The translations under genes were made by a program, and so were the position numbers. A model generated the notes under the pieces. The model was not told where the DNA came from. It searched no databases and saw nothing but the letters and a program-made list of their open reading frames with translations. Positions 27,407-37,422 of a stretch of 64,000 bases of DNA are shown here, piece after piece. The DNA comes from CAYRFF01 sp964436125. GTDB taxonomy: Bacteria; Bacteroidota; Bacteroidia; Chitinophagales; Saprospiraceae. Position 1 is the first letter of the stretch; each line of letters opens with the position of its first letter. The stretch lies in assembly GCA_964436125.1 (NCBI GenBank), contig CAYTBT010000001.1:1-64000 (forward strand), read 5' to 3'.

Positions 27407-28654
27407 TTACTTCTTGTCGTGCTTACTTTTGACGGAAGTCAGCGAATAGCTCGTGGGAATGAGAATTTCACTTGTGAGCGTACGATGAACCGGGCATTTA
27501 TTGGCTATTTCAAGAATTCTTTTCTTCTGCTCTTCGGTAATATCTTTCTCTACATGAATTGTACGCAAGAAGTGGTCGACCTTATTCTTCTTCAATGTGT
27601 CTGTACCCTCAGAATCGGTGATATGCTTTTTCTCGTGATCGACCCTGACCTCAATTTTGCCGACAGCCCAGCCCTTTCTATCGGTGTACATCCTCAATGT
27701 CATGGCCGTACAAGCCGCGAGACCTGCAGAAACATATTGATAGGGGCTTGGGCCTTGGTTCTGGCCGCCCACCTCAAGAGGTTCATCGGCAATCATTGCA
27801 TGTTTCCCGCTTCTTATCATTGTTGTATAATTCTCTTCGCTGAGAACAGCAATGACATCCGGATCTTTCATCTCGTCCTGTGGTATTACAATCGGAGATA
27901 GATATCTGCTAGCCCATTCTTCAATAACTCCGGCGATATACCGGGCATTTTCTTTATTGATAATTAAGTGCTTCATGCCGTCTAGGGAGAGGAAACTCTT
28001 GGGATGATGGAGTGCACTGAAGATTTTCTCTGCATTGCTTATATCGACGATTTCATCATCCGGTGAATGGCAGATAAGGACGGCTTGTTCCAGGCCGAAG
28101 AGCATCTTATCGGTATTCTGTTTTTCAATATCGAGAAGAAACTGTTTCTTGAACTTGTATTTACAAGGACCTAGTTGCACCTCAACGGTTTCATCGGCTG
28201 CGAGGTCGTCGAGATTATCCGGCAGTAGATGTGCTACGTGCTCCGGTTGTGCCGGTGCTCCGATCGTAACTACTGCTTTAATCGCATCTCGTTGTGAGGC
28301 GGCGGCAAGTACTGCAGCTCCACCGAAGGAATGTCCGATAAGTAGCTCCGGGGTCATATTATGCTCTGACAGGTAATCAATAAAGCTCAGAAGATCCTCG
28401 ACATTGGTGGTAAAATTCGTATTGGCAAATTGTCCCTCACTTTCTCCGATACCCGTAAAATCAAAGCGCACCACAGCAATGCCTCGCGAAGCGAGGATAC
28501 GTGAAATCCGCGTCGATGCATGGCTATTCTTTCCACAGGTAAAACAATGAGCAAATACCGCGTAGGCATGCACCTCGCCATTGGGCGGCCATTCTATGAC
28601 TCCGGAAAGTGTAAAACCTTGTTTGTTCTCAATCTCGATGTCTTGTGATAGCAT
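27407..28654 (-). CDS. Fused alpha/beta hydrolase - OsmC protein
   Basis: A 415-residue two-domain fusion. Residues 1-260 are an alpha/beta hydrolase with nucleophile elbow GHSFGG near 107-112 and a late MKHLI His. Residues about 270-415 are OsmC/Ohr-like, with a reactive Cys in LAACTAMT and a second Cys in NKCPVHRTL. Such fusions occur widely in Bacteroidota and Proteobacteria. A role in peroxide detoxification or thioester/lipid metabolism is plausible, but the substrate is unknown. Its start is 10 bp after the M28 peptidase stop, so it is the last gene of a cysS-peptidase-hydrolase operon. Confidence 0.9.
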   Translation of the reverse strand: MLSQDIEIENKQGFTLSGVIEWPPNGEVHAYAVFAHCFTCGKNSHASTRISRILASRGIAVVRFDFTGIGESEGQFANTNFTTNVEDLLSFIDYLSEHNMTPELLIGHSFGGAAVLAAASQRDAIKAVVTIGAPAQPEHVAHLLPDNLDDLAADETVEVQLGPCKYKFKKQFLLDIEKQNTDKMLFGLEQAVLICHSPDDEIVDISNAEKIFSALHHPKSFLSLDGMKHLIINKENARYIAGVIEEWASRYLSPIVIPQDEMKDPDVIAVLSEENYTTMIRSGKHAMIADEPLEVGGQNQGPSPYQYVSAGLAACTAMTLRMYTDRKGWAVGKIEVRVDHEKKHITDSEGTDTLKKNKVDHFLRTIHVEKDITEEQKKRILEIANKCPVHRTLTSEILIPTSYSLTSVKSKHDKK

Positions 28655-28664
28655 AAATACAATT

Positions 28665-29681
28665 TTAATTTAAAGCTCCTATTGACTCCTTATATATTAA
28701 AGCTACGAGGACCTGTCCCACGGCGCGTAGAGTGGATTTATCGATGTGCTCCATGGTGTCATTGCTCGTATGCCAGTATTGAAAAAAGCCTGATTCTGTC
28801 GATTGTCTCCTGTCGATAATGTCAATCGTAGGAATTCCTGCAATAGTATTGACGAAATAATGATCGTCGGTAATAGCGCCTACATTCTGTTTTCTGAAGT
28901 AATTTCCATATCCCATAGCACTTGCCAGTGACCATACTTTATCGAGGACAGATGGCGCGTATTTCCTGCTGAAAGCCTCGTATTTAAACTGTGCATTTTC
29001 TGCACCTACCATATCGAGGAGAATGCCATACATATATTCAGAACCCAGTCGATGTGGATTACGTGACCAATGTTGTGATCCGAGACACCAGCTCATCGGA
29101 TCTTGCCCGTGGTCCTCACCTTGATCTTCCAGGTCAAAGAAGACGAGATCTATCCCGATATCCACGGGATTGGCCTCGAGGATACGAGCTATTTCCAGCA
29201 GAATACCGACGCCACTCGCACCATCATTGGCTGCGGGAACCGGCTTGTTTTTATTTGCTTCTACGGGATCGTGGTCCGACATGAATCGCGAGTCCCAGTG
29301 CGTGGTTAATAAAATTCTTCTCTCGGCGTCCTCATTGTAAATTCCTATGATATTATATCCTTGCATACTTTCCCCAAGGTAATTCTCAGCTGTAAATTCT
29401 TGTACCTCGGTTTTAAACCCAAAGCTTTTCAACTGTGCAAGGATATAATCTCTGGCTTGTATATGTGCCTCTGTACCGGGAACACGAGCTCCCATTTCTA
29501 CCTGATCGGCGATGTAAGTATAAGCAGAGTCGCGATTGAAACGCGGTATTTTAATCGTTTTCCGTTCAATGGGCTCACTGCTCGTGCTTGTCTGATTGCT
29601 TTTCTTACTTTCAGTGCCGCATGAAAGAAGGAAGCTGAAACCTATCAATACAATGCAGATTCTAAGAATTGTTTTTTTCAT
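28665..29681 (-). CDS. M28-family lipoprotein peptidase or glutaminyl cyclase
   Basis: Zinc hydrolase of the M28 fold. I place the start at ATG 29681, where a lipoprotein signal begins (MKKTILR, lipobox LLSC); an upstream ATG at 29708 adds nine residues. Zinc-site landmarks are H in TTHWDSR, D in AANDGASG, the E pair in FFDLEDQ, D in ITDDHYF, and H in YWHTSNDT. The overall pattern, including the WDSR loop and the W-rich segment SWCLGSQHW, resembles the glutaminyl-peptide cyclotransferase branch as much as an aminopeptidase. Likely periplasmic. It lies 50 bp after cysS and 10 bp before the hydrolase/OsmC gene. Confidence 0.85.
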   Translation of the reverse strand: MKKTILRICIVLIGFSFLLSCGTESKKSNQTSTSSEPIERKTIKIPRFNRDSAYTYIADQVEMGARVPGTEAHIQARDYILAQLKSFGFKTEVQEFTAENYLGESMQGYNIIGIYNEDAERRILLTTHWDSRFMSDHDPVEANKNKPVPAANDGASGVGILLEIARILEANPVDIGIDLVFFDLEDQGEDHGQDPMSWCLGSQHWSRNPHRLGSEYMYGILLDMVGAENAQFKYEAFSRKYAPSVLDKVWSLASAMGYGNYFRKQNVGAITDDHYFVNTIAGIPTIDIIDRRQSTESGFFQYWHTSNDTMEHIDKSTLRAVGQVLVALIYKESIGALN

Positions 29682-29759
29682 AAGTATTTTTCCTATGCGC
29701 TCCTGCAATAATAGGCAGGGCAGTTAAATTATTTAAATTCACCGGATCCTATCGCTATA

Positions 29760-31241
29760 TTAGCTTTGTTGCCATTCAGTACCACCTTGACCATCTTTAA
29801 TGACGATACTGGACTCTTTCAGTCTATCGCGGATCATATCGGCTGTATCCCAGTCCTTCTTCTCTCGCGCTTTCTGTCTGATATCGATGATTAAGCCCAT
29901 AACATTGTCGAGGGTTCCATCATTCCCACTGCCGGCAATATCATGTAATCCGAGGACATCTTCAACCATGCGTTTCATAAATGCCCGGGTCTTTTCTATG
30001 CTCTCTGCAGTAACAGCATCAGGAGAAATCTGCTGATTCTTGATAGAATTCACAATTTTCACTATTTCAAATAGTTCTGCGAGGGCCATCGGTGTATTAA
30101 AATCATCCCGCATGTGCGAGATTGCATTATCCATGAGTTGTTCTAGCCTTTCATCAAGATCACCGGCTTCGGGAGCAGCACCTTGAAGCTTAGTCAAGGC
30201 TTTCATCCCTTCTATAAGCCGATAAAATCCTTTTTCTGATGCCTGTAGAGCTTCATCACCGATGTCCAATGTCGATCGGTAATGTGTCTGCAGCATAAAA
30301 AAGCGAACGATAAGTGGATGATATCCCTTGGAAACGTGTTCACTATTTCCCGTAAATAGTTCTTCAGGGGTAATCGTGTTTCCATCACTTTTGGACATTT
30401 TCTTCCCGTTCATAAGCAGCATATTGGCATGAAGCCAATAATGTGCAAGTGCGTGACCGCAAGCGCCTTTATTCTGGGCAATCTCATTTTCATGATGTGG
30501 AAATTTTAAATCGTTTCCTCCACCGTGAATATCAAATGTCTCTCCCAGATACTTCGTGCTCATCGCTGAACATTCCAGGTGCCAGCCCGGAAAGCCCATA
30601 CTCCACGGTGAATCCCATTTCATAATGTGATTTTCATCTGCCTTTATCCACAGAGCAAAGTCCGCCGGATGATTCTTTTCATCTTGTTTATTGAGCTCAC
30701 GCGTTTCCGCAAATAAGTCCTCAAGTATACGTCCGGAGAGTTTTCCATAATTTTTATAATCGGCAGAATACGCTTTTACGTCAAAATAAATAGAGCCATT
30801 TTTCTCGTAGGCATAACCATTATCGAGGATTGCCTTTATCATGTCAATTTGCTCGAGAATATGTCCGGTTGCACGCGGTTCGATTGAGGGTGGCATCGTG
30901 TTAAAAAGCCGCATCATATCGTGAAAACCTAGGGTGTATTTCTGTGCTACTTCCATAGGTTCAAGTTGTTCAAGCCGTGCTTTTTTCAGCATCTTGTCTT
31001 CACCGGTATCAAGCAAATGCCCTACATCGGTAATATTACGGACGTAACGCACTTTATAACCTTGGTCCAGCAAGAATCGATATATCACATCAAATGAAAC
31101 AAAGGTCCTACAGTTCCCCAGGTGAACATCGCTATATACCGTCGGTCCACACACATAAAAGCCGACATGCCCTTCTTTTATGGGCTTAAATACCTCTTTT
31201 TCTCCACTTAAGGAGTTGTATAACTTAATATCTGCACTCAT
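29760..31241 (-). CDS. cysS: Cysteinyl-tRNA synthetase
   Basis: Class I synthetase charging tRNA-Cys. At 493 residues it has the zinc cysteine C31 in YVCGPTVY, the HIGH-type motif H40-L-G-N43, the HGGGNDLKFPHHENE zinc/substrate segment, and KMSKSDGN. The C-terminal DALR-type helical domain is complete. A -7 box lies 5 bp before the ATG. It heads the operon with the M28 and hydrolase/OsmC genes. A single perfect DnaA box sequence (30644-30652) lies within it, and a one-mismatch copy of the dispersed motif is at 30713-30724. Confidence 0.97.
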   Translation of the reverse strand: MSADIKLYNSLSGEKEVFKPIKEGHVGFYVCGPTVYSDVHLGNCRTFVSFDVIYRFLLDQGYKVRYVRNITDVGHLLDTGEDKMLKKARLEQLEPMEVAQKYTLGFHDMMRLFNTMPPSIEPRATGHILEQIDMIKAILDNGYAYEKNGSIYFDVKAYSADYKNYGKLSGRILEDLFAETRELNKQDEKNHPADFALWIKADENHIMKWDSPWSMGFPGWHLECSAMSTKYLGETFDIHGGGNDLKFPHHENEIAQNKGACGHALAHYWLHANMLLMNGKKMSKSDGNTITPEELFTGNSEHVSKGYHPLIVRFFMLQTHYRSTLDIGDEALQASEKGFYRLIEGMKALTKLQGAAPEAGDLDERLEQLMDNAISHMRDDFNTPMALAELFEIVKIVNSIKNQQISPDAVTAESIEKTRAFMKRMVEDVLGLHDIAGSGNDGTLDNVMGLIIDIRQKAREKKDWDTADMIRDRLKESSIVIKDGQGGTEWQQS

Positions 31242-31246
31242 AAGGG

Positions 31247-31254
31247 CAAATGTA
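31247..31254 (-). promoter_or_regulatory. -7 element abutting the cysS start
   Basis: TACATTTG on the minus strand matches TAnnTTTG. The ATG follows after 5 bp, so the mRNA would have almost no leader. No clear -33 TTG. Confidence 0.4.
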
Positions 31255-31490
31255 TTATTTATTTAGGAAATTAGGAGGATATAGCACAGGGAATCGACAG
31301 CTCAAGCCATGTGATAGGCAATTCTCCTGACTTGAAATCTGCAATCTTGTGATTGAATGCTGCCCCCATAGTCATAATCGTTGACGGAATGCGGCTTTGT
31401 CATTTTACCGGCTGGCAAAAAGGCCATGGAGAAAATGCGACTTATGATTTTTCCTTGACAATATATCTTCCATAATCGCTCTGGATATTG

Positions 31491-31498
31491 TACTTTTG
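31491..31498 (+). promoter_or_regulatory. -7 element abutting the membrane-protein gene
   Basis: TACTTTTG matches TAnnTTTG and ends 6 bp before the ATG at 31505. This favours that ATG over the TTG at 31496, which lies inside the box. Confidence 0.4.
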
Positions 31499-31504
31499 CC
31501 TTTT

Positions 31505-31993
31505 ATGAGTACAGACCTATCAGAAGTTAAAACAGCTAAGTTAAAGTATAAATGGAGAGCAGAGTTGCTTTTCTGGGTAATAGTCTTTATAGCTACCGCA
31601 TTAATCATCTTGCCTGTACAGCTGAATACAATAGGATTCCCCTTCCTCTGGCATAACATTACATTCCTTCTCATTTCTCTGACTTTCTTTCGGTGGATTT
31701 TTTTCTGGAAATTTACACCCTATGAACGCAATAAATGGATAATTGCACTCTTGATATGCATACAACCACTTCTTATCTTTATTCTTGTCCGACTAGTCAG
31801 TGATTTTCAGATCTATATTGATTATTCAGGCTTATATCAGTTTCTAGGACATCATTCAATGGAAACAGCCAAGGCTCTTTCAGAGTACATCAAGACGGAA
31901 ATGCTAGGCTTCGGGGTATTTGCAATTATTGCGTCCGCAACCTTGTTTTTCAGGTTGATTTATCAACTGAGAGTGCTGTATAAAACATATTGA
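31505..31993 (+). CDS. Four-TM hypothetical membrane protein
   Basis: About 162 residues starting at MSTDLSEV; a TTG at 31496 is possible but lies within a promoter-like element. It has four predicted membrane helices (roughly 20-40, 48-65, 78-97 and 133-152). A cytoplasmic or periplasmic loop between the last two contains an HHSMETAKAL helix. No family recognised. It is the first of three closely spaced plus-strand genes (12 bp to the next), leading to the UvrD/PcrA gene. Confidence 0.65.
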   Translation: MSTDLSEVKTAKLKYKWRAELLFWVIVFIATALIILPVQLNTIGFPFLWHNITFLLISLTFFRWIFFWKFTPYERNKWIIALLICIQPLLIFILVRLVSDFQIYIDYSGLYQFLGHHSMETAKALSEYIKTEMLGFGVFAIIASATLFFRLIYQLRVLYKTY

Positions 31994-32005
31994 CAATTAT
32001 CAGTT

Positions 32006-32356
32006 ATGGATAAATCGCAAGAATTTAATGAGTACCGTACACGGATGAACAACCGAATTATAGGAGCGGGAAATAAAATATTGAACCGAATATGGAGTCT
32101 GGATTCCCAGACATTTGCTGAAGGTGCATTGCCGAGAAGAACCAAAGAAATGCTAGGTCTCGTAAGCTCTATGGTGCTCCGCTGCGACGATTGCATAAAA
32201 TACCATATTGAACAATGCTTCAAGCAAGACATTACAGAAGAAGAACTTCTGGAGGTGATTTCCATCGCCAATCTCGTCGGTGGCACTATCGTCATCCCTC
32301 ATACGCGTCGCGCTGTAGAATATTGGGATGAATTAAATCACGCTCAGCAAGCTTAA
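32006..32356 (+). CDS. AhpD-like / carboxymuconolactone decarboxylase family protein
   Basis: A 116-residue all-helical protein of the CMD/AhpD fold. It has the redox-type CxxC motif CDDC, followed by H in YHIEQ, and the pattern of an AhpD-like helix bundle ending VIPHTRRAVEYW. These are usually thiol-disulfide or peroxidase-linked proteins; no decarboxylase activity is implied. It is the second gene of the three-gene run; a 39-bp gap separates it from the helicase gene. Confidence 0.88.
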   Translation: MDKSQEFNEYRTRMNNRIIGAGNKILNRIWSLDSQTFAEGALPRRTKEMLGLVSSMVLRCDDCIKYHIEQCFKQDITEEELLEVISIANLVGGTIVIPHTRRAVEYWDELNHAQQA

Positions 32357-32395
32357 ATTCAGTCAATAATCCATCATTAAAACACAGAGAAGAAC

Positions 32396-34648
32396 ATGTC
32401 CTCTTACCTCGATCAATTAAATAAAGTACAACGACAAGCTGTAACACATATCGACGGCCCTGTCATGGTAATTGCCGGTCCCGGCTCAGGGAAAACACGT
32501 GTTCTGACATATCGCATCGCCTATCTCATAGAACAAGGTATTGCCCCGGAATCTATTCTAGCACTTACATTTACCAATAAAGCAGCGGCGGAAATGCGTG
32601 AAAGGATTCACGGTGTAACCGGTAGTAAAGCCAATAAGCTCTGGGCGGGTACTTTCCACTCGATATTTGCTCGCATTTTACGTAGGGAAGCAGCCAAAAT
32701 CGATTACCCAACAAGCTTTACAATCTTCGATACCGCCGACAGTAAAAGCATTATCAAAGACATAATTAAGACCCTTTCTCTCGACGATAAAATATATAAA
32801 CCCCGCGATATCCTTACCCGTATATCTTCTGCCAAGAGCAATCTGATTACACCGAAACTCTATGCCAAAAATGAAGACCTCCTCGCTCAAGATAAAATGC
32901 GCAGAAGGCCTATGTTATACAAGGTGTACAACATGTACATGAAACGATTGCATAGCAATGGCGCCATGGATTTCGATGACCTTCTACTCAATCTGTACCG
33001 ATTGCTCTATGAGAATAAAGATCAAGTGAAAGAAAAATACCGCCATTTCTTTCAATACATCCTTGTTGACGAGTTCCAGGATACCAATTTCCTGCAATAC
33101 TCAATTCTCAAGCAACTCATGAAATATGAAGGCAGTCCGGAAAATGTCTGTATCGTCGGTGATGATGCACAATCCATTTATGCTTTCCGTGGCGCAACAA
33201 TTGAAAATATTCTGCAGTTTCAACGAGACTTTCAAGGGACGACAGTCTATAAGCTTGAACAGAATTATCGGTCCACCGACCATATCGTTCAGGCTGCCAA
33301 TGAGGTAATAGCCAATAATAAAAAACAGATTAAGAAGAAAATATGGACTGAACAGGGCCAAGGGAATAAAATCCGCCTCATTCAAGCTACCAAGGACACC
33401 GAGGAAGCCAATCGGGTCGCCGGTGCCATCATCGAGTATAAAAACCGCTTCCATCTCTCCAATTCCGATATCGCAATCCTCTATCGCACCAATGCTCAAT
33501 CAAGAGTATTTGAAGAGCAATTGCGGAAACGGAATATCCCCTATCAAGTTATCGGTGGGCTTTCATTCTATCAACGCAAGGAGGTGAAAGACCTCATCGC
33601 TTATATGCGTCTCATTGTAAATCCCGCAGATAATGAAGCTTTTAAACGTGTTATTAATACGCCTCGACGTGGTGTAGGAAAGAAAACACTGGAGAAAATT
33701 ATTTCTATAGCTTCCGCAAATAATACCTCGCTCTTTGACGCTATTCCCTACATTGAGCTCGGAGGAAAGGCCGCCAAGGCTCTGGAAAAGTTCTACCGCT
33801 TAATCGTGGGAACGGCAAAATTAAGCAAAGATCTCAATGCATTCGAGGCCCTTGAGCGCATTTATAAAAACTCCGGCCTGGAAAGAATGCTTAAGGAAGA
33901 AAAAGATGGCCTTGCAAGAGAACGTCTCGAAAATATTAATGCGCTCCTCGATGGCGCTAGAGACTTTGTAGAAAATGATGAAGTAGAGGGCGACCCCAAT
34001 TTTGATCGCTCACTTGCATCCTACCTTCAGAATATCGCTTTGCTTACCGATCTCGATAATACCGATGAAGAAGATGAACGCATTACCTTGATGTCCGTCC
34101 ACGCTGCCAAGGGACTTGAATTTAAAGCTTTATTCATCGTAGGTCTTGAAGAAAATCTCTTCCCGACCTTCCAAGCGATGGATGACCCGACCAATATGGC
34201 TGAGGAACGACGCTTGTTTTATGTGGGGATTACACGCGCAGAACAGATACTCACCCTATCATTTGCCCGGAGCAGATATCATCATGGGAAAATGAAATTT
34301 AACGATCCGAGTCGCTTTATTTCTGAAATATCTGCTGAACACTTTGAGAATACCTCGACTTTACATGAACCTGCGGCAGGTTACAGTCCGAGAAAGAAGA
34401 TTATCCCAGCTGCTAGAAAAGGTAAACGCAGCTCTCCCAAGACAACTGTAGATGCACGTAATTTTAAACCTAGTCCTGCGGCAGAAATTGCAGAAGGGCA
34501 GACGGTGCTTCACCTGAAATTTGGGACCGGTAAAGTACTTAAAGTCGATGGAAGCAGAGATAAACGCATCGCAACTATATACTTTGAGGACGCTTCACCC
34601 GCAGAAAAACGCCTTATGTTAAAATTTGCCAAGCTTAAAATAATCTGA
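32396..34648 (+). CDS. pcrA: UvrD/PcrA-family DNA helicase
   Basis: SF1A 3'-5' helicase of 750 residues used in nucleotide excision repair and removal of protein-DNA roadblocks. Walker A is GPGSGKT at 28-34, and the Walker B region is VDEFQDT (224-230). QNYRST, the GLEFKALF motif and the FYVGITRA motif follow in order. The C-terminal 50 residues form a PcrA-type Tudor-like domain (FGTGKVLKVDG). An exact copy of the dispersed motif in its longest form, AGCTTCCGCAAATAAT, lies at 33709-33724. The 35-bp gap to the convergent T9SS gene holds no strong terminator. Confidence 0.95.
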   Translation: MSSYLDQLNKVQRQAVTHIDGPVMVIAGPGSGKTRVLTYRIAYLIEQGIAPESILALTFTNKAAAEMRERIHGVTGSKANKLWAGTFHSIFARILRREAAKIDYPTSFTIFDTADSKSIIKDIIKTLSLDDKIYKPRDILTRISSAKSNLITPKLYAKNEDLLAQDKMRRRPMLYKVYNMYMKRLHSNGAMDFDDLLLNLYRLLYENKDQVKEKYRHFFQYILVDEFQDTNFLQYSILKQLMKYEGSPENVCIVGDDAQSIYAFRGATIENILQFQRDFQGTTVYKLEQNYRSTDHIVQAANEVIANNKKQIKKKIWTEQGQGNKIRLIQATKDTEEANRVAGAIIEYKNRFHLSNSDIAILYRTNAQSRVFEEQLRKRNIPYQVIGGLSFYQRKEVKDLIAYMRLIVNPADNEAFKRVINTPRRGVGKKTLEKIISIASANNTSLFDAIPYIELGGKAAKALEKFYRLIVGTAKLSKDLNAFEALERIYKNSGLERMLKEEKDGLARERLENINALLDGARDFVENDEVEGDPNFDRSLASYLQNIALLTDLDNTDEEDERITLMSVHAAKGLEFKALFIVGLEENLFPTFQAMDDPTNMAEERRLFYVGITRAEQILTLSFARSRYHHGKMKFNDPSRFISEISAEHFENTSTLHEPAAGYSPRKKIIPAARKGKRSSPKTTVDARNFKPSPAAEIAEGQTVLHLKFGTGKVLKVDGSRDKRIATIYFEDASPAEKRLMLKFAKLKII

Positions 34649-34683
34649 TATAAGCGAGCTTAAAGCTCTTTGACGTCGCCCTT

Positions 34684-37422
34684 TTACCGCAAAATCGTAA
34701 TTGTGGATTGTCTCTTGAAATGCTTTCCTCGCGCATCTACAAGATCAATTTTATAGTAATAAGTTCCCGGTAATTGTTGTTGATTGTGGAAAGTGCCATC
34801 CCAGCCCTTGAATTGTGCTAGTGGTACATTAGATACGCTGTAAACACGAGCGCCCCACCGATCAAATACCTGAAAGGATGCCACAACAAGGTCTTTGCGA
34901 TTGGTTCCGATAAGCAAGACATCGTTGATCGCATCGCCATTGGGAGAAAAGACATTGGGCATATAAATTCTGATCGCCTCTACGTTTATCTTCACAGCAT
35001 CGGTATAAACGCAATTCCCATTGCTTAAGACATAGGTGTATGTTGTTGTGGATGTCGGTCTCACAACATTCACAGCACATGTATCACATAGATTGTTTTC
35101 AGCGTAGCGATCTGTTTTCCACATATAGGAAAAATTATCCGGGATATGGGGAAGTACCTCAAGAAATAATAGGGCACTATCTCCTTCGACAAGGTTAAAA
35201 TCACTTGCATTGACTTTTACTTCAATGAATTCCGGCTTTTGGAGATGAATATTCTCTGAAATCTCGCATTTGTTTTTATCGACAATACGGATGAGGTAAT
35301 TCCCTGCAGCCAATCCATTTAAATCCCGAAGTTCTGCTTCCTCGCTATTAAGAAAATAGGTATATGGTCTTGTTCCACCTGTGAGATTTTCAACCTTGAT
35401 AAAGCCATCTTCCAGGCCGTAACAAGTAGGATCGCCCGCGCGGAAATCAGCTTGTAGTTCCTCCGGAGCAATGAGCTCAATATCTTTCTGTATGGTGCAG
35501 TTATTTCTATCGGTAACAGTAACGGTATAGATGCCTCCGGCAAGATCGGTCAATTGAAGGGAATTTGAATTATCGTAATTCCATGAAATGTTGTACGGAC
35601 CGGTACCGCCCTTTACACTGATTGCAATCTCGCCATTTGCGGAAGCAAAACAAAGGGGATTCTTCTGTGTAAGCACATCAATGATAAGCGGTTCAGGCTC
35701 CTCGACAGTAATATTGGACTTGAGTTTCTTTCCCTGGCTATCTGTAATGACAAAATCATACTGGCCTGCAGGAAGGTTATTGACGGTGGAACCGTACTTG
35801 TTGAGAGTCGGCCAGAAAATTGTATATGGTGGAAGGCCTCCGATTACTGTAATCTTAATCGACCCGGTACTTTCGCCCGCACATAACACGGGACTCGGCG
35901 TAATCTGATAAGTAAGTTTCTTTAAGACGGTAAAAGTGTCTATTGCTGCACAAGAATACTTGTCTTTGACATGCACGATATACTCTCCATCGGCCAAATT
36001 CTGAATATCCTGTGTCGTCGCGCTATTGCTCCAGCTATAGCTATATGGTTTAATACCGCCATTGACAGTCAGGTCTATTGAACCATTATTGGTCGTATAG
36101 TCGGAATTCACAACTGTTCCCGACAGTGTTATCTGCGGGGAATAATTAACGACCACTGTATCTTTACCTTCACAACCGTTGCCTTTCTTTACCGTAACAG
36201 AATATGTTCCGGCTGTAGAGACTACGATTGAAGGGCTTGTTTCTCCGGTGCTCCATGCATAGGATAAATAATTGGGACCTGCATCGAGTGTTATGCTGTC
36301 TTCGCCACAGATTGTAGTCGGTCCACTTATGGCAAATGAAGTCGAGTTTTCATCGATATGAATGGATCCCGATTGTGCACAGTGTCCGGTTCCGCTTGAA
36401 ATTACAACGCTGTAATCACCGCTTTTCCCTACGGCATCACCAAGAAATAAGGTAGGAGCAAATTCACCTACAATAGCTACTCCATCTCTATACCACTGAT
36501 ATGCTACGGGGACATTCACCGGAGGGGCTTTAAGTTTCAGTGAAGCATCACAGGTGCTCCCTATCTTAGTAGGTGCACCGAAGGTAAATGCTGATGATTT
36601 ACTTAGAATAAGATTGTCGATAAATACGTAATCTCCGATCTGATCGGTGTCTGTTATTGTTGTGCATTCACCACCCAGCATTATTGCCTGGTACGATTTT
36701 AAGGGCGTAAAATCCATGGAGGCACGTACCCAGCCTACCGGATCTTCTCTATGGACGGTTATTTTCTTGATTAATTCCCATTCCGGATACTTCTTAGTGA
36801 TGCATTCCATCGTCTTTTTAGGGAAATTGGCCTTTTTGTCCAAGCCATACAATGCAATTGTAACTTTATCCGGAGTTTCCACAAATCCGGCTTGCGGGTC
36901 CGGCGTCCCAAAACCTACAGAAAGCTCTAGTGTGTATGTTGTATCTTGTTCAAGTGGACTTAAGAGATTGGTGCCGAGGTAATCCTGATTGGTAAAGGGG
37001 TCAATATTTTTATCATTGGGAATAATGTACTTGGCGACTATGATGCCTGCACAAGCATCGCCATCTGGAAATGGTAGTGGCGGCGTTGCGATACCTGCTC
37101 CCATATAACCTCCTTGATAATAATAATCCGTTGTAGCCATCGTCGCTTGCCTCCAGTGCTTGGCGCTATCGAGTTGACTAGCTTGCGTAGGAATACCTTT
37201 CATTTCTTCAAATGAAGGATTGGGGATTATCGAGCTGACGTAAAATGAATTTACTCCATCACACTGGCAATCATCATCTTGAAAGTCAATAAGACCATCA
37301 TTATCATCATCTATGCCATTGTCGCATATTTCTTGAGCAATGGCCGGTACCGTAGCTATTAATAGCACTATAATACCTATATATCTCTTGACTTTATCAA
37401 TTCCTAGCTGCATACGTTCCAT
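34684..37422 (-). CDS. SprB-repeat T9SS cargo protein with type B sorting domain
   Basis: A 912-residue secreted protein. After a signal peptide ending near AIAQE comes a calcium-type segment (DNGIDDDNDGLIDFQDDDC). A galactose-binding-like or jelly-roll domain (about 55-290) and an Ig-like domain (about 290-425) follow. Four SprB-type beta repeats of about 70 residues come next (about 430-710), each with a GG..PY core and an AGxYxVxVTD end, then an adhesin-like unit. The C-terminus (about 830-912) is the gliding motility-associated domain with FSPNGDAINDVL and GTYYYKIDL. Exported by the type IX system and attached at the surface. Adhesion or gliding is inferred. Confidence 0.92.
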   Translation of the reverse strand: MERMQLGIDKVKRYIGIIVLLIATVPAIAQEICDNGIDDDNDGLIDFQDDDCQCDGVNSFYVSSIIPNPSFEEMKGIPTQASQLDSAKHWRQATMATTDYYYQGGYMGAGIATPPLPFPDGDACAGIIVAKYIIPNDKNIDPFTNQDYLGTNLLSPLEQDTTYTLELSVGFGTPDPQAGFVETPDKVTIALYGLDKKANFPKKTMECITKKYPEWELIKKITVHREDPVGWVRASMDFTPLKSYQAIMLGGECTTITDTDQIGDYVFIDNLILSKSSAFTFGAPTKIGSTCDASLKLKAPPVNVPVAYQWYRDGVAIVGEFAPTLFLGDAVGKSGDYSVVISSGTGHCAQSGSIHIDENSTSFAISGPTTICGEDSITLDAGPNYLSYAWSTGETSPSIVVSTAGTYSVTVKKGNGCEGKDTVVVNYSPQITLSGTVVNSDYTTNNGSIDLTVNGGIKPYSYSWSNSATTQDIQNLADGEYIVHVKDKYSCAAIDTFTVLKKLTYQITPSPVLCAGESTGSIKITVIGGLPPYTIFWPTLNKYGSTVNNLPAGQYDFVITDSQGKKLKSNITVEEPEPLIIDVLTQKNPLCFASANGEIAISVKGGTGPYNISWNYDNSNSLQLTDLAGGIYTVTVTDRNNCTIQKDIELIAPEELQADFRAGDPTCYGLEDGFIKVENLTGGTRPYTYFLNSEEAELRDLNGLAAGNYLIRIVDKNKCEISENIHLQKPEFIEVKVNASDFNLVEGDSALLFLEVLPHIPDNFSYMWKTDRYAENNLCDTCAVNVVRPTSTTTYTYVLSNGNCVYTDAVKINVEAIRIYMPNVFSPNGDAINDVLLIGTNRKDLVVASFQVFDRWGARVYSVSNVPLAQFKGWDGTFHNQQQLPGTYYYKIDLVDARGKHFKRQSTITILR

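Noticed and set aside
30644..30652. Isolated DnaA box inside cysS
   Set aside because: Single copy in coding DNA, within chance expectation.
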